Below are positions 17,278 to 26,098 of a stretch of 64,000 bases of DNA, in pieces. The stretch comes from CAZHYV01 sp964537055 (GTDB lineage: Bacteria > Myxococcota_A > Polyangia > Palsa-1104 > JAEUJZ01), in contig CAZHYV010000003.1 of NCBI GenBank assembly GCA_964537055.1, forward strand, positions 186,001 to 250,000, in the 5' to 3' direction. The notes under the pieces are model-generated. The model did not search any database. It saw nothing but the letters and a program-made list of their open reading frames with translations, and was not told where the DNA came from. How positions within the stretch are numbered: position 1 is the stretch's first letter; every line of letters begins with the position of its first letter. Both the position numbers and the translations under genes were made by a program.

Positions 17278-18123
17278 ATGAGTGGAGTGGAGCATTCAGC
17301 ATATTTATTGATCTTAAACGATGGTGATTCGAAAGAAGGATATATAGAAAAACGAATCCCTATGACAGGAGAAGATTTTTCTATTGGGAGTAGCGAAGAT
17401 TCTTCCATCTGTTTACCAAAAGCTGGGATCGAAGCGAAACATCTTCAGATTTTCTTTGATCAGGGTGAATGGCATCTGCGTGATTTGACCAATACTTTGG
17501 AAGTCTATGTAAACGATGGTTTGGTCACCCACTGGGTATTTCAAGATGGAGACAATATCCAAGTAGGAAACGCACGACTTCGTTTTTTCTTAGGGACTTC
17601 CATCGATTCAACCTATGCACAGACTCTCTATGAACGCTCTATCCGCGACGGACTCACCAATGTTTATAATCGTCGCTATTTTGACCAAAAATTAGCTGAA
17701 GAGTTAGAGCGCTGCTCTCATCAAAATCATCCTTTGTCCTTGGTATTAATTGATTTAGATAAATTTCATGAATTAAATGAGCGCTATGGCCATCCAGGTG
17801 GTGATGCTGTCCTCAAAGAGGTTGTGTCACGCATCAGCTCTCAGTTGAGAAAAGAAAGAGATACACTTGCTCGGTATGGAGGGGAAGAATTCTCGGTGAT
17901 TTTGCCTGGTGCCAATGCCGAGCAGGCCTTCGAAGTAGCAGAGCGCATTCGCTCCGTGGTAGAGAAAAAGTCGATTGCTTTTGAGGGACAAGAAATTTTT
18001 GTTACAATTTCAGCTGGAATTTCGACCACATACCACTCCATTCCCGTGGTTCGCTTTATTCAAATTGCTGATGAAAAACTGATGATGGCAAAAAGTTTGG
18101 GAAGAAACCAAGTGATCCGGTAG
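17278..18123 (+). CDS. FHA-GGDEF diguanylate cyclase (cargo)
   Basis: Residues 1-105 form a forkhead-associated domain, which binds phosphothreonine proteins (IGSSEDSSI at about 36-44). Residues 120-281 form a GGDEF domain with intact YGGEEF at 200-205 and the substrate-site LIDLDKFHELNERYGHPGGD. The product would make cyclic di-GMP from GTP. The inhibitory I-site is KERD (192-195) instead of RxxD, so feedback inhibition is probably weakened. A paralogue with an intact RATD I-site is at 52964-53836. It appears co-transcribed with the methyltransferase and the OPT transporter. Confidence 0.88.
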   Translation: MSGVEHSAYLLILNDGDSKEGYIEKRIPMTGEDFSIGSSEDSSICLPKAGIEAKHLQIFFDQGEWHLRDLTNTLEVYVNDGLVTHWVFQDGDNIQVGNARLRFFLGTSIDSTYAQTLYERSIRDGLTNVYNRRYFDQKLAEELERCSHQNHPLSLVLIDLDKFHELNERYGHPGGDAVLKEVVSRISSQLRKERDTLARYGGEEFSVILPGANAEQAFEVAERIRSVVEKKSIAFEGQEIFVTISAGISTTYHSIPVVRFIQIADEKLMMAKSLGRNQVIR

Positions 18124-18194
18124 CAAGCTTGGCATATGGGAACAAAATTTTTTCTTGCTATTCTAAGCTCTTTTCTGATTCTTTGTCCTAAATA

Positions 18195-20252
18195 ATGATG
18201 TCACCATCTTCATCTACTGAGCCAGCGGAAGAATTATTTCGACCTTTCATCTCATCTCAAGACCGAATTCCGGAATTTACGCTCAAAGCAGTTCTAGTAG
18301 GGATTCTGTTTGCTGTTTTCTTTGGGGTGTCTTCGGTCTATCTAGCATTGTGTGCAGGATTTCCAATTACTGGTTCAATTCCTATTTCAGTCATGGCCAT
18401 TGGAGTTCTTAAGCGCCTAGGAAAAAGCACCGTTCTTGAGAATAATTTAATCCAAACCATTGGATCTTCCGGAGAATCTATTGCTTCGGGAGTAGTTTTT
18501 ACTACCATTGCTTTTCTCTTCTTACCTGAAGGAGTACGATATTTTCATTATTTTCAAATTGTAACGATTGCTCTTATCGGAGGACTCTTTGGGATGCTCT
18601 TTATGCTCCCTTTGCGACAGACTCTCATCGTTAAAGAACATAATACCTTGAAGTACCCAGAAGGAACCGCCTGCGCAGAGGTGTTAATGGCAGGTGAAAA
18701 AGAGAGGCATCTAGCTCGGCCTGTATTTATAGGCTCTTTGATTGCCGCTGTTTACTGGGGTTTCATGAGACTATTAGGATTATGGAAAGAAGTTCCCTAT
18801 CTTCTTCACCGAGCAGCCCAAAGTTTTTATCCTAATGCGACCTTCGCTGTGAATGTGACCCCAGAATACTTAGGCCTAGGCTACATTATCGGCCCTAGGG
18901 TTACTTTCCAAATCCTAGCAGGAAGTGCATTTGCTTGGCTAGTTTTGGTCCCGTTGCTATCCTCATTCCCACAAATCGCCCAATGGTTACAAGCGCAAGA
19001 TGTATATACAACCTTAGGGAACCTCGGCATAACGATTGATAACCCAAACGGATTTCCTACCGCTTCACAAATTCATGCAGCTCATGTGAAATACATCGGA
19101 GTCGGAGCTGTAGTGGGAGCGGGGTTTATGACCTTATTAAAAACCCTTCCGATTATCATAGGCAGTATCCGAAGTGTGTTTGATGCAGTAAAGAGCCGTG
19201 CCAACAAAAGAGAAGGACGGACAGAAAAAGAACTTCCTTTGCGTCTAGTTTTGTTAGGAATAGGAATCCTATTCTTATTGCTTGTCTTTTTGCCTCATCT
19301 CCCAGGAACTTTTCCTGGCTCACTCTTAACTGCTTTTCTCATTGTACTTTTTGGCTTTTTCTTTGTTACAGTGGCTAGCCGCTTTGTCGGTGCAGCCGGA
19401 TACTCGATTGAGCCTACGTCCTCAATGATGTTCACAACGGTGATGGCAACCTGTTTGGTCTTTATTCTGCTACGCTGGACAATTCCTTCTTATCAAGTTG
19501 TCGTCGTTTTCGTAGGCGCTATAGTTTGTGTAGCTGCTAACAACGCAGGTGCAACGTCTCAGGATCTAAAGACGGGTTTTCTCCTAGGAGCAACGCCTTA
19601 TAAGCAGCAGTTGGGGCTACTTTTGGGCATTGTCATTTCTTCCTTCGTGGTGGGTACGGCAATTTTTGTGATTGATCATTCGATTCCTCAAGTTCCTCAT
19701 GCTATCGGCTATGTCATGCCTGGTCAGGAAGGACCCAAATATGGAGCGCCTCAGGCAACATTATTGGCCATGCTAATCAAAGCAGTACTAGGAGGCAAAA
19801 TGCCTTGGGGACTAGTACTCTTAGGGGCTGGGCTTGCAATCGTACTTGAGCTAAGTGGAGCACTCGCTATCTCGATTGCAGCCGGGATTTATCTACCAAT
19901 TTCTGTATCTACGGCATTGGCTATTGGCTCTCTGGTTAGATGGCTTGCCACAGGAGCCCAGATGCCCTTCTTTTCTAAGGCGAAAAAGCATACGCCTTCT
20001 TCTACATCGGAACTGAGCAAGGGGATGTTATATGCAACTGGACTCGTAGCTGGAGGTGCCTTCTCGGGGCTGTTACTAGGATTTCTCAACGGATTTTTCC
20101 CAAAAGTAACAGGGCACTTCGATTTGGGACATGAATATTGGAAATCGATTGAGCCATGGGGAGATTACTTAGCAGTCGTTATTTTCTGCCTGCTCGGTGT
20201 AACGATCTATCGATATGCTCAAAAAGACAAATTACTTGGTTCTAGAGGTTAA
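18195..20252 (+). CDS. OPT family oligopeptide transporter (cargo)
   Basis: A full-length 685-residue OPT transporter with about 14-16 membrane segments. It shares with the host copy at 1-1991 the segments FGVSSVYLAL, LENNL, GSSGES, NNAGATSQDLKTGF and EYWKSIEPWGDYL. Members import oligopeptides or peptide-like chelators with protons. It ends the plus-strand module and converges with the gp45-like gene. A nutrient transporter is an unusual prophage passenger, and the neighbouring paralogue suggests that the module was taken up from this or a related host. Confidence 0.9.
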   Translation: MMSPSSSTEPAEELFRPFISSQDRIPEFTLKAVLVGILFAVFFGVSSVYLALCAGFPITGSIPISVMAIGVLKRLGKSTVLENNLIQTIGSSGESIASGVVFTTIAFLFLPEGVRYFHYFQIVTIALIGGLFGMLFMLPLRQTLIVKEHNTLKYPEGTACAEVLMAGEKERHLARPVFIGSLIAAVYWGFMRLLGLWKEVPYLLHRAAQSFYPNATFAVNVTPEYLGLGYIIGPRVTFQILAGSAFAWLVLVPLLSSFPQIAQWLQAQDVYTTLGNLGITIDNPNGFPTASQIHAAHVKYIGVGAVVGAGFMTLLKTLPIIIGSIRSVFDAVKSRANKREGRTEKELPLRLVLLGIGILFLLLVFLPHLPGTFPGSLLTAFLIVLFGFFFVTVASRFVGAAGYSIEPTSSMMFTTVMATCLVFILLRWTIPSYQVVVVFVGAIVCVAANNAGATSQDLKTGFLLGATPYKQQLGLLLGIVISSFVVGTAIFVIDHSIPQVPHAIGYVMPGQEGPKYGAPQATLLAMLIKAVLGGKMPWGLVLLGAGLAIVLELSGALAISIAAGIYLPISVSTALAIGSLVRWLATGAQMPFFSKAKKHTPSSTSELSKGMLYATGLVAGGAFSGLLLGFLNGFFPKVTGHFDLGHEYWKSIEPWGDYLAVVIFCLLGVTIYRYAQKDKLLGSRG

Positions 20253-20284
20253 ACCACCTAGATAGTATGCTCAAGCTGAGGGAA

Positions 20285-21094
20285 CTATCCCATGATGATG
20301 AGACTTAAATTATAAAGACCAGGAAGTAAGCCATCTGCAAATATTTGGAGTGAACGATGAGAGGGAATGACGTAAAAAGGAGTCGCTTTCATAGCAGTGG
20401 CTGTGGGCGAGTCTATAGCACATACTCCAATATGAGGTGGTGACGAATAAGCTTTTGAAAATAGGACCGTTGCTAAAGGTCCTGGTTTTGACATAAAAAC
20501 AGTAAAACTAAGATGAAATCCTGCATCGCTCCCTAAAGCAGAAGCAATGCCTCCTCCTAATCCTGGTCCAGGGACTGCAATGGGTGCTGCCCCCTTTCCT
20601 TGGAAATGTTGGCTCTCAACTGTTTGGTCCACGCTAAAAACTGTGTTTGCAAAGTTAATCTCCCCACCAAACGAATCTTTTATTCCCAATGAGCCATCTT
20701 CCCGAAGCTCGATCTGGTTGCCAGCTTTTGTCAGAATTATAAGCCTTCCCGCATTCGAAAGTCGTATACGCTGCCCAAACTCGCTATAAAGCTCTACCTC
20801 TCCTTCGTCTTGGTCACTCGGCCCCTGTCCAGGCACTTCGCTGGCAATACTCACCCGATTGGAGGTACCACCCCGAGGAGCTACACAAATGAGTTCTGCC
20901 CCCACTCTCGGTCGCGAACGAAACCCATAGTGCTGAAATCTCCGGATGGGATGCTGAAACGAAGGTTCTCCAGGCTCCCCGAGGGTTCCCTCCAGCTGAT
21001 CAAATCCACTGGAATCCGTTTGGGCCAGGATGCCATAACGAACCAGACGTGCAGCCCATTGCTTGACCCAGTCTCGTAGCGTTGCCCAGTTCAT
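20285..21094 (-). CDS. Baseplate assembly protein V / spike (Mu gp45)
   Basis: A 269-residue protein with the gpV/gp45 pattern: an N-terminal OB-like part with PIRRFQHYGFRSRPRVGAEL, then a central beta-repeat region (GEVELYSEFGQRIRLSNAGR, KAGNQIELREDG) forming a trimeric needle. It would be the central spike of the contractile tail. The ATG overlaps the gp44 stop as ATGA. It is the last gene of the tube-to-spike unit. Confidence 0.85.
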   Translation of the reverse strand: MNWATLRDWVKQWAARLVRYGILAQTDSSGFDQLEGTLGEPGEPSFQHPIRRFQHYGFRSRPRVGAELICVAPRGGTSNRVSIASEVPGQGPSDQDEGEVELYSEFGQRIRLSNAGRLIILTKAGNQIELREDGSLGIKDSFGGEINFANTVFSVDQTVESQHFQGKGAAPIAVPGPGLGGGIASALGSDAGFHLSFTVFMSKPGPLATVLFSKAYSSPPHIGVCAIDSPTATAMKATPFYVIPSHRSLQIFADGLLPGLYNLSLIIMG

Positions 21095-22356
21095 GCTTTC
21101 ACCGTAGTACTTGTATCCGTCGTTTGCACCGGAGCTGGGCCTCGGCTGGCAGGAGAGCTGCGAATCATGGGGGGATTGGGGATTTCCCCAAACGCAGCAG
21201 AAAGAAGCCCTGGCTTCCTTATAATGATATCCGTCGTATCCCCAACACTCCGGTTGCTCGAATAAAGCACACTGGCTCCATAGAGAACACCATCGACTCC
21301 TAGCTCTTCGTCTTTCACATCATACATAAGATCTGACTCCCACCAGAGATTTCTATCGCTACTGGTATGATAATGACCTGCGACGGTATAACGGACGTAC
21401 CAGCTATCAAAGATTCCGCGTTTGTATTTCCATTCCGCTTGTTTCCTAGCGTACTTACGCTCATACATCTCTCCATCCCCAAAGGTCAGACGATGGACAA
21501 AGGGTAACGCTTTGGGATTGTGAAAACCGCCTCGTTTTTTTTCTGCATTCGCATTGTTCGGGTCCTTGGGGCCTTCATACCCAATTTGTTCACCCACACA
21601 TTCTACATCCGTCCAAATAGTGCGTGCAGATTCATACAGGCTGCTCCGCACAATATTGTTTTGATTCGCGCGCGACCCCATAAGACACCGAAGATGATAC
21701 TTCGGGGCACGATGATAGTTCGGGTTAAAGCATTGCAAGTAGCCATCACAGCTAACATTCACGAGGAGATTCAGCCGGCGTGAATACTCGGCGATTTTAT
21801 CATAGATGGTATCTCCTGGTTCTACCTGAATGGCAAAGACCGGATCAAGCACGCGTTGGGAGGCAGCACGAACTGCAGCAACCCCCAACTTGAGTTTGCG
21901 GTTCATGTTATTATCAAACCGGATCCCCTCAATTCCAAAGCTCTTATCCAGAATCGTATGCTTTGCCGTGGGATTCACTAAATCTGCGTAGGTCGCTTTT
22001 CGCAGGTTGTACCAAAGGGGAGCGCAGCAATTGACCAGATGCCATCCTAGATCCGCGGTGGTGAGTCGTAAGAGACTTCCTTGCGTACCGTATTCTGCAT
22101 TGCGTTCTACAAGGATGCCAAGATGTTTGAGCGTTTTTGCTCCACCGTTAACCATGGGGTTAGAGAGATAGAGCCTTACTTTCGCTCCAATCTGGAGGGA
22201 TCCTGTATACTTCTGGTGAGGATTTGAGACCGTAAAATGGCACTCATCTCCTACGGCTAAGACATCGGAGGAATAATCAAATTCAATCACTTCGTCGATG
22301 AGTTGGCCATCGACTTCAAGCGTTGCACGGGTCTTTTGTTTTTGCTCAGCGGGCAT
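21091..22356 (-). CDS. Baseplate hub protein (Mu gp44 / late control D-like)
   Basis: A 421-residue tail hub protein of the gpP/gp44 class, the equivalent of P2 gpD. The N-terminus (LEVDGQLIDEVIEFDYSSDV) and the central EPGDTIYDKIAEYSRRLNLLV, which corresponds to the conserved hub segment, support this. The start overlaps the end of the gpN-like gene by 11 nt, and the stop overlaps gp45. It would form the ring on which the spike sits. Confidence 0.82.
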   Translation of the reverse strand: MPAEQKQKTRATLEVDGQLIDEVIEFDYSSDVLAVGDECHFTVSNPHQKYTGSLQIGAKVRLYLSNPMVNGGAKTLKHLGILVERNAEYGTQGSLLRLTTADLGWHLVNCCAPLWYNLRKATYADLVNPTAKHTILDKSFGIEGIRFDNNMNRKLKLGVAAVRAASQRVLDPVFAIQVEPGDTIYDKIAEYSRRLNLLVNVSCDGYLQCFNPNYHRAPKYHLRCLMGSRANQNNIVRSSLYESARTIWTDVECVGEQIGYEGPKDPNNANAEKKRGGFHNPKALPFVHRLTFGDGEMYERKYARKQAEWKYKRGIFDSWYVRYTVAGHYHTSSDRNLWWESDLMYDVKDEELGVDGVLYGASVLYSSNRSVGDTTDIIIRKPGLLSAAFGEIPNPPMIRSSPASRGPAPVQTTDTSTTVKA

Positions 22357-23272
22357 AGGTTTTTACCGTAGTGGGGTCTGACAGGAGCAATCTCGTTCCT
22401 GCCGGAATGTGATAGGGGTTGGGAATACGGTTTAAACTCATCACTTCTTGCACCATGGCACGGGCATGCTTTCCGCCATACAGTGAAGCGCACAGCCGTT
22501 GAATGGACATATTGCCAGGAACGGAAAAGAAAATGGCTGGTGGACGACTTGACTGGGACGCATTGTAGGAAGACAGAATGTTAGAAAAGACCAAAGCTGC
22601 CTGCGCCTTGATACGATACTCCAATGCAGGAATCGCACGAAGAGCATCCACACGAGCGCTAACGGCCCCCAAGACCTGACTAAGTTCCGGGAGCGTAGCT
22701 TGCCCCTGAGCAAATTGGTTTGCCTTTTGCTGATACGCGAGCGCTGAGGATTGAAGCTGCGCTAATCTTCCAGGGAGCAAGGTCTGAAACCTCGACATTT
22801 GGGAATCGGTCGAGAGTACGGTCAGCACCTCCATGGCCGCTGCTGCAAAGGTTTCAGGGCTCTGCTGCTCCACAGAACGCAACCCTGTGCGAGCAAATTC
22901 TAAGGTAAATCGAATCGTATTGAGTGCTTCTGCAGGCCGTTCTTCTGCCGAAATCGCTTGAAATACGGCAGAAAGGCTCCCAAAGCGGGGATGTGTCAGT
23001 GTTCCCATCGGGTCTTGCTCGAGGGTATCCGTCAGGGTTTGATATCGCTTAGTCAGATCTTTGCCAAGAAGCACGCACGTAAACGAAAAGATTCTGGGTT
23101 TGGCGCCGAGCGTTTGATGAATCGCCCCATCTCGTTTTAAGATTTGGTGTTCAGCTAAGCCGATGGATAATTTATCGCTCCAAGAAATCAGTGCCCCGTG
23201 AAGGTCCAGTCGCTTTCCCAGCGAGGTCACAAACTCAAAGGCTTTGGCATCAGGTAAGATCGGCTTGGGCAT
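22346..23272 (-). CDS. DNA circularisation / tail protein N (Mu gpN)
   Basis: A 308-residue protein at the gpN position between tape measure and hub. The central region contains GTLTHPRFGSLSAV, which matches the conserved HPRxGxL element of the DNA circularisation N-terminal domain. Despite its name, this family is now seen as a baseplate/tail component. A C-terminal LysM-like end (SLNRIPNPYHIPAGTRLLL) is visible. Start and tape-measure stop overlap as TAATG. Confidence 0.8.
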   Translation of the reverse strand: MPKPILPDAKAFEFVTSLGKRLDLHGALISWSDKLSIGLAEHQILKRDGAIHQTLGAKPRIFSFTCVLLGKDLTKRYQTLTDTLEQDPMGTLTHPRFGSLSAVFQAISAEERPAEALNTIRFTLEFARTGLRSVEQQSPETFAAAAMEVLTVLSTDSQMSRFQTLLPGRLAQLQSSALAYQQKANQFAQGQATLPELSQVLGAVSARVDALRAIPALEYRIKAQAALVFSNILSSYNASQSSRPPAIFFSVPGNMSIQRLCASLYGGKHARAMVQEVMSLNRIPNPYHIPAGTRLLLSDPTTVKTYAR

Positions 23273-24981
23273 TATCCAGGATTTCCTTGCTGGGCATTCG
23301 GGTCAAACGTTTTGATGATCACTTCTCCACTCCGGAGGTAGTCTTTGAAGGATTGCGCCATCCATTCTCCGGCATGCTTCATCAGCTGCTGAAAGGCTTT
23401 TTGTCCTTCTGGCGACATCGGGGCAGAGGAACTGCTTGGGGTGAGGCGTTCTTGAATCTGCTGATAAGCCTCGACCGCTTCCTCCGTATATTTGATGTCA
23501 TTAGCTCCTACATTGTGCTGCTCGAGCCAATTCTCTTTGCCCTCTTTACGTCGTTTCAGGTTGCCTTCTGCCCGGTCTTTTTGCTTTTGAAGCAGCGAAA
23601 AAAAGACAGAGCGTTTGTCCTCTTCTTCCTGCCTCTCGATGGGATCTGTTGTGGTGATGGGTTTGGTGTACTTCTCTTGCAGCTCACGTAAGTCTGCCTC
23701 CAACGATTCCTCGGATGAGAATCCAGAGCCATCGAAGAAATGCCCCTCCTGGTTGTTTCGACGGCGGTTCAGCTTCTCCTGAAGCGAGAGCATCTTATGT
23801 ACGTCGAAACTGGCGGGGACCACTTTGCTCGATGACATCAGCCGATCCCCGGCTCCGAGCAGTTTCGCTCCCACCTTCCGAAGGTTTCGTTCTTGTTCCA
23901 GGCGGAATTGTGTGCGCTGGCCTTCATCGGTGTTTCTAAAAGTGTCGGCTTCCTGCTTCGTTTTCCCTTCGTTCTTCGCCTGCGCAACAGTATCTACCTC
24001 ATTGAAATCTGTGCGGTAGATGGCAAGGCCGAGGCGATCGCCAAAATCATGGATCAGCGCGCGCCGCATGGCTTCTTTATTCTTTCCATACCGACGTTCC
24101 GCCAACGCTTTGATATCTTTGAGATTCCCGAGGGGGTTGATAAGCTGTCCTTGGTCGTCTAAGACCCGTTTTCCCGTGACTCGCTCAATATCAAGCGCCC
24201 TGGACTTGAGGGTGGCGAGAGCGGAGGCACCTACCATCGTGGCATCTTGGGGCTGGAGGCCTTTCCCTAAAACGGCCATCAGCGCCTCGAGCTTGTGCCT
24301 GGATTCATCCGTCGCAGTATTCACCATCCCCAGAAGCGGCGCTAAGGATTGGAGCGTATCTTTGAACGCGAGGTGCCCTCCCACCGTGCTCACTTGCTCG
24401 GCCATGGCGCGGAGACGCCCGAGCTCTTCGGTGGTATCTCCGACCACTCCCAGTCCATCCCGAAGCATCACGCCCAGATCCAGTTCCTCCTGCAGGGTCT
24501 TTCCCGTGGCTAAGGCTTCGGTGCCGAGTCCCTCGATGGCCTCGATGGAACCCTTGGGATCATACGTCATTTGTCCAAGCGCTTTGGTGAACTGTGCCAG
24601 CTCAGGCGCGCTCGTAAGCAGCCGAGTCTCAAGTCCCTGGAAGGAATTTTGCAGATCTTTCCCGCTCACTTTGGCGGTTTGTGCAAGCCGTGCCGTCATG
24701 CCATCGAAGAGCTTGGCCTGCTCCATGGCATTACGCAGGTTGAGGTCCACACCGACCAGGGACGCGCCCATGGAAACGAACGAGCTCACCATCTCCAAGG
24801 AACTTTCGGCAGCTTTGGTGAGAGCCTTGGTCAGGCCCTTGAGGGCATGCTGGCTCTTTTTCTGCCCCTGATCTGCTTTATCGCCAACGTTTTCCAGCGC
24901 ATCCGCCATGCGGTTTGCGTCAGAGACGACCTGATTCGCTCCATCGAGCGACGCTTTGATGCGGGCTTTGTCATCAGACAT
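23272..24981 (-). CDS. Tail tape measure protein
   Basis: A 569-residue helical protein located after the tail chaperone frameshift gene, where tape measure proteins always sit. It has long coiled-coil-like Ala/Leu/Lys-rich helices, a hydrophobic patch near residues 60-80 (SLEMVSSFVSMGASLVG), and a charged C-terminal third. It sets tail length and may help DNA entry. It is shorter than many myovirus tape measures (700 or more residues), suggesting a short tail. GAGG precedes the ATG. Confidence 0.8.
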   Translation of the reverse strand: MSDDKARIKASLDGANQVVSDANRMADALENVGDKADQGQKKSQHALKGLTKALTKAAESSLEMVSSFVSMGASLVGVDLNLRNAMEQAKLFDGMTARLAQTAKVSGKDLQNSFQGLETRLLTSAPELAQFTKALGQMTYDPKGSIEAIEGLGTEALATGKTLQEELDLGVMLRDGLGVVGDTTEELGRLRAMAEQVSTVGGHLAFKDTLQSLAPLLGMVNTATDESRHKLEALMAVLGKGLQPQDATMVGASALATLKSRALDIERVTGKRVLDDQGQLINPLGNLKDIKALAERRYGKNKEAMRRALIHDFGDRLGLAIYRTDFNEVDTVAQAKNEGKTKQEADTFRNTDEGQRTQFRLEQERNLRKVGAKLLGAGDRLMSSSKVVPASFDVHKMLSLQEKLNRRRNNQEGHFFDGSGFSSEESLEADLRELQEKYTKPITTTDPIERQEEEDKRSVFFSLLQKQKDRAEGNLKRRKEGKENWLEQHNVGANDIKYTEEAVEAYQQIQERLTPSSSSAPMSPEGQKAFQQLMKHAGEWMAQSFKDYLRSGEVIIKTFDPNAQQGNPG

Positions 24982-24990
24982 AGAGGTTCC

Positions 24991-25577
24991 TCAAAGGTTC
25001 CTTGTAAGGTGCTCAGCTACGTTCACCAGGGCTCGGAATCGGAGCATGTCTGCATCTTGGATCTGATGCAGAGGTTTTCTCATCCAGAGATGTGGCTTGT
25101 CTTTCACCGCCAGCACTTTCCACACAAGCGCTGGGCGGCTTAGGAGTTTTTTGCGGCTTCGTCCTCCAAGGCCTTCGTTTGCTCCGGAGAGAGCACCTCA
25201 GGGTATTCTTCCTCAATGTGCGCTTGGTACTCATCGAGCAGCCACTGGACCTGCTTGTACACCAGCCCTCCCCGAAGTTGACCCAGTTCTTTCTCCAGGA
25301 AAAAGCAGGCCCGCAAATCTTCTGGATCCCGGAGGAACTTTTGCAATTTGCGGTAGGCAGCTTCATCTCCCAAGACCGTTTGGGGATGGTCCTCCGCGTA
25401 GGAACGAGCGGCGGCCTCGGCTTCGGATCGCTCTGCTTCCGATAAGGGAAGGATCACGGCCTCGCACCAATGCCTTTGCGTATGACCCTGTTTATCTTGG
25501 GTGCGGAACTGGAATTTGACTTTACGTCCTGTTTCCGGGACGCCGCCTTGCTGCGCAAGAATATTGCCTAATCGCAT
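24991..25577 (-). CDS. Tail assembly chaperone, -1 frameshift product (gpGT-like)
   Basis: After slipping back one base at A-AAA-AAC (25146-25152), the ribosome would read 51 further codons to TGA at 24991-24993: LLSRPALVWKVLAVKDKP, then HLWMRKPLHQIQDADML and RFRALVNVAEHLTRNL. This extension has a natural composition and ends 9 nt before the tape measure start, filling the otherwise empty gap. The programmed frameshift between tail tube and tape measure is conserved in many long-tailed phages. Confidence 0.7.
25140..25577 (-). CDS. Tail assembly chaperone, short form (Mu gp41-like)
   Basis: A 145-residue soluble protein between tube and tape measure, the place of gpG-type tail chaperones. 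AAGGAG lies upstream of the ATG. Its last codons are GCA AAA AAC TCC TAA, and A-AAA-AAC at 25146-25152 is a textbook -1 slippery heptamer. The short form would coat the tape measure during tail assembly together with the frameshifted long form. Confidence 0.75.
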   Translation of the reverse strand: MRLGNILAQQGGVPETGRKVKFQFRTQDKQGHTQRHWCEAVILPLSEAERSEAEAAARSYAEDHPQTVLGDEAAYRKLQKFLRDPEDLRACFFLEKELGQLRGGLVYKQVQWLLDEYQAHIEEEYPEVLSPEQTKALEDEAAKNS

Positions 25578-25586
25578 AAAGACTCC

Positions 25587-25964
25587 TTACGAAATCCGTT
25601 CACATTCTACCGCGACAATTTGGACCTGCTGGTCCACTTTGCCATCTTGATCACTGCTTAAATCATCTTCCGCAATGCCACAATCGGTGAGTAGGTAGGT
25701 TTCGAGGCCCTTCTGGTACGTGAGGGTAAACCCCTCGGCATCATCTGCCATGCCTGCTTCCGCGAGCTCGATAAACTCCGCCCGGTCTTCGGGCGTCGAA
25801 AAAGTAATGCTGCCCGAGTACCTCGCTTGGCCTTGAGAGCGACCGATACGGCCATAGGCTCCGACGTGCACTTCTTGCTTGCGACTTTTCTTAACGGAGA
25901 CATCTCGTGCGGTGATAGCAGGCACGTGGTTGATTTTGAGAGGAATGCGTCCAGCTAAGGCCAT
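25587..25964 (-). CDS. Tail tube protein (Mu gp40-like)
   Basis: The start is placed at ATG 25964 because it lies 7 nt after a TACCTT late element; the longer frame to 26030 runs over that element. The 125-residue product is beta-rich with paired strands (GRIPLKINHVPAITARDVSV, GSITFSTPEDRAEF) as in tail tube proteins. It follows the sheath in gene order and is first in a six-gene unit running through chaperone, tape measure, gpN, gp44 and gp45. Confidence 0.75.
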   Translation of the reverse strand: MALAGRIPLKINHVPAITARDVSVKKSRKQEVHVGAYGRIGRSQGQARYSGSITFSTPEDRAEFIELAEAGMADDAEGFTLTYQKGLETYLLTDCGIAEDDLSSDQDGKVDQQVQIVAVECERIS

Positions 25965-25971
25965 ACTAGAG

Positions 25972-25982
25972 AAGGTAGCTAG
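25972..25982 (-). promoter_or_regulatory. Late-promoter element, tail tube unit
   Basis: On the minus strand CTAGC-TACCTT, then 7 nt and ATG. One of three copies with a 7-nt instead of a 6-nt spacer. Confidence 0.7.
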
Positions 25983-26098
25983 TTTCACCTTCTTATCATA
26001 GAAATTGCTAAGCTCATGTTCTTGAAGCAAGATTATTTGTTTCTGCGTTTTAATTTTGAAGCTTGGCGTTTCTTAAGCACTTTTGATATGAAGCTAAG

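Noticed and set aside
24020..24871. 283-codon plus-strand frame opposite the tape measure gene
   Set aside because: Ser/Arg/Pro-rich shadow of the tape measure protein; no independent support.
25013..25366. 117-codon minus-strand frame overlapping the tail chaperone
   Set aside because: Its composition is Ser/Arg/Pro-rich noise. The frame reached by -1 slippage at A-AAA-AAC is the other one, ending at 24991, and that gives a sensible extension.
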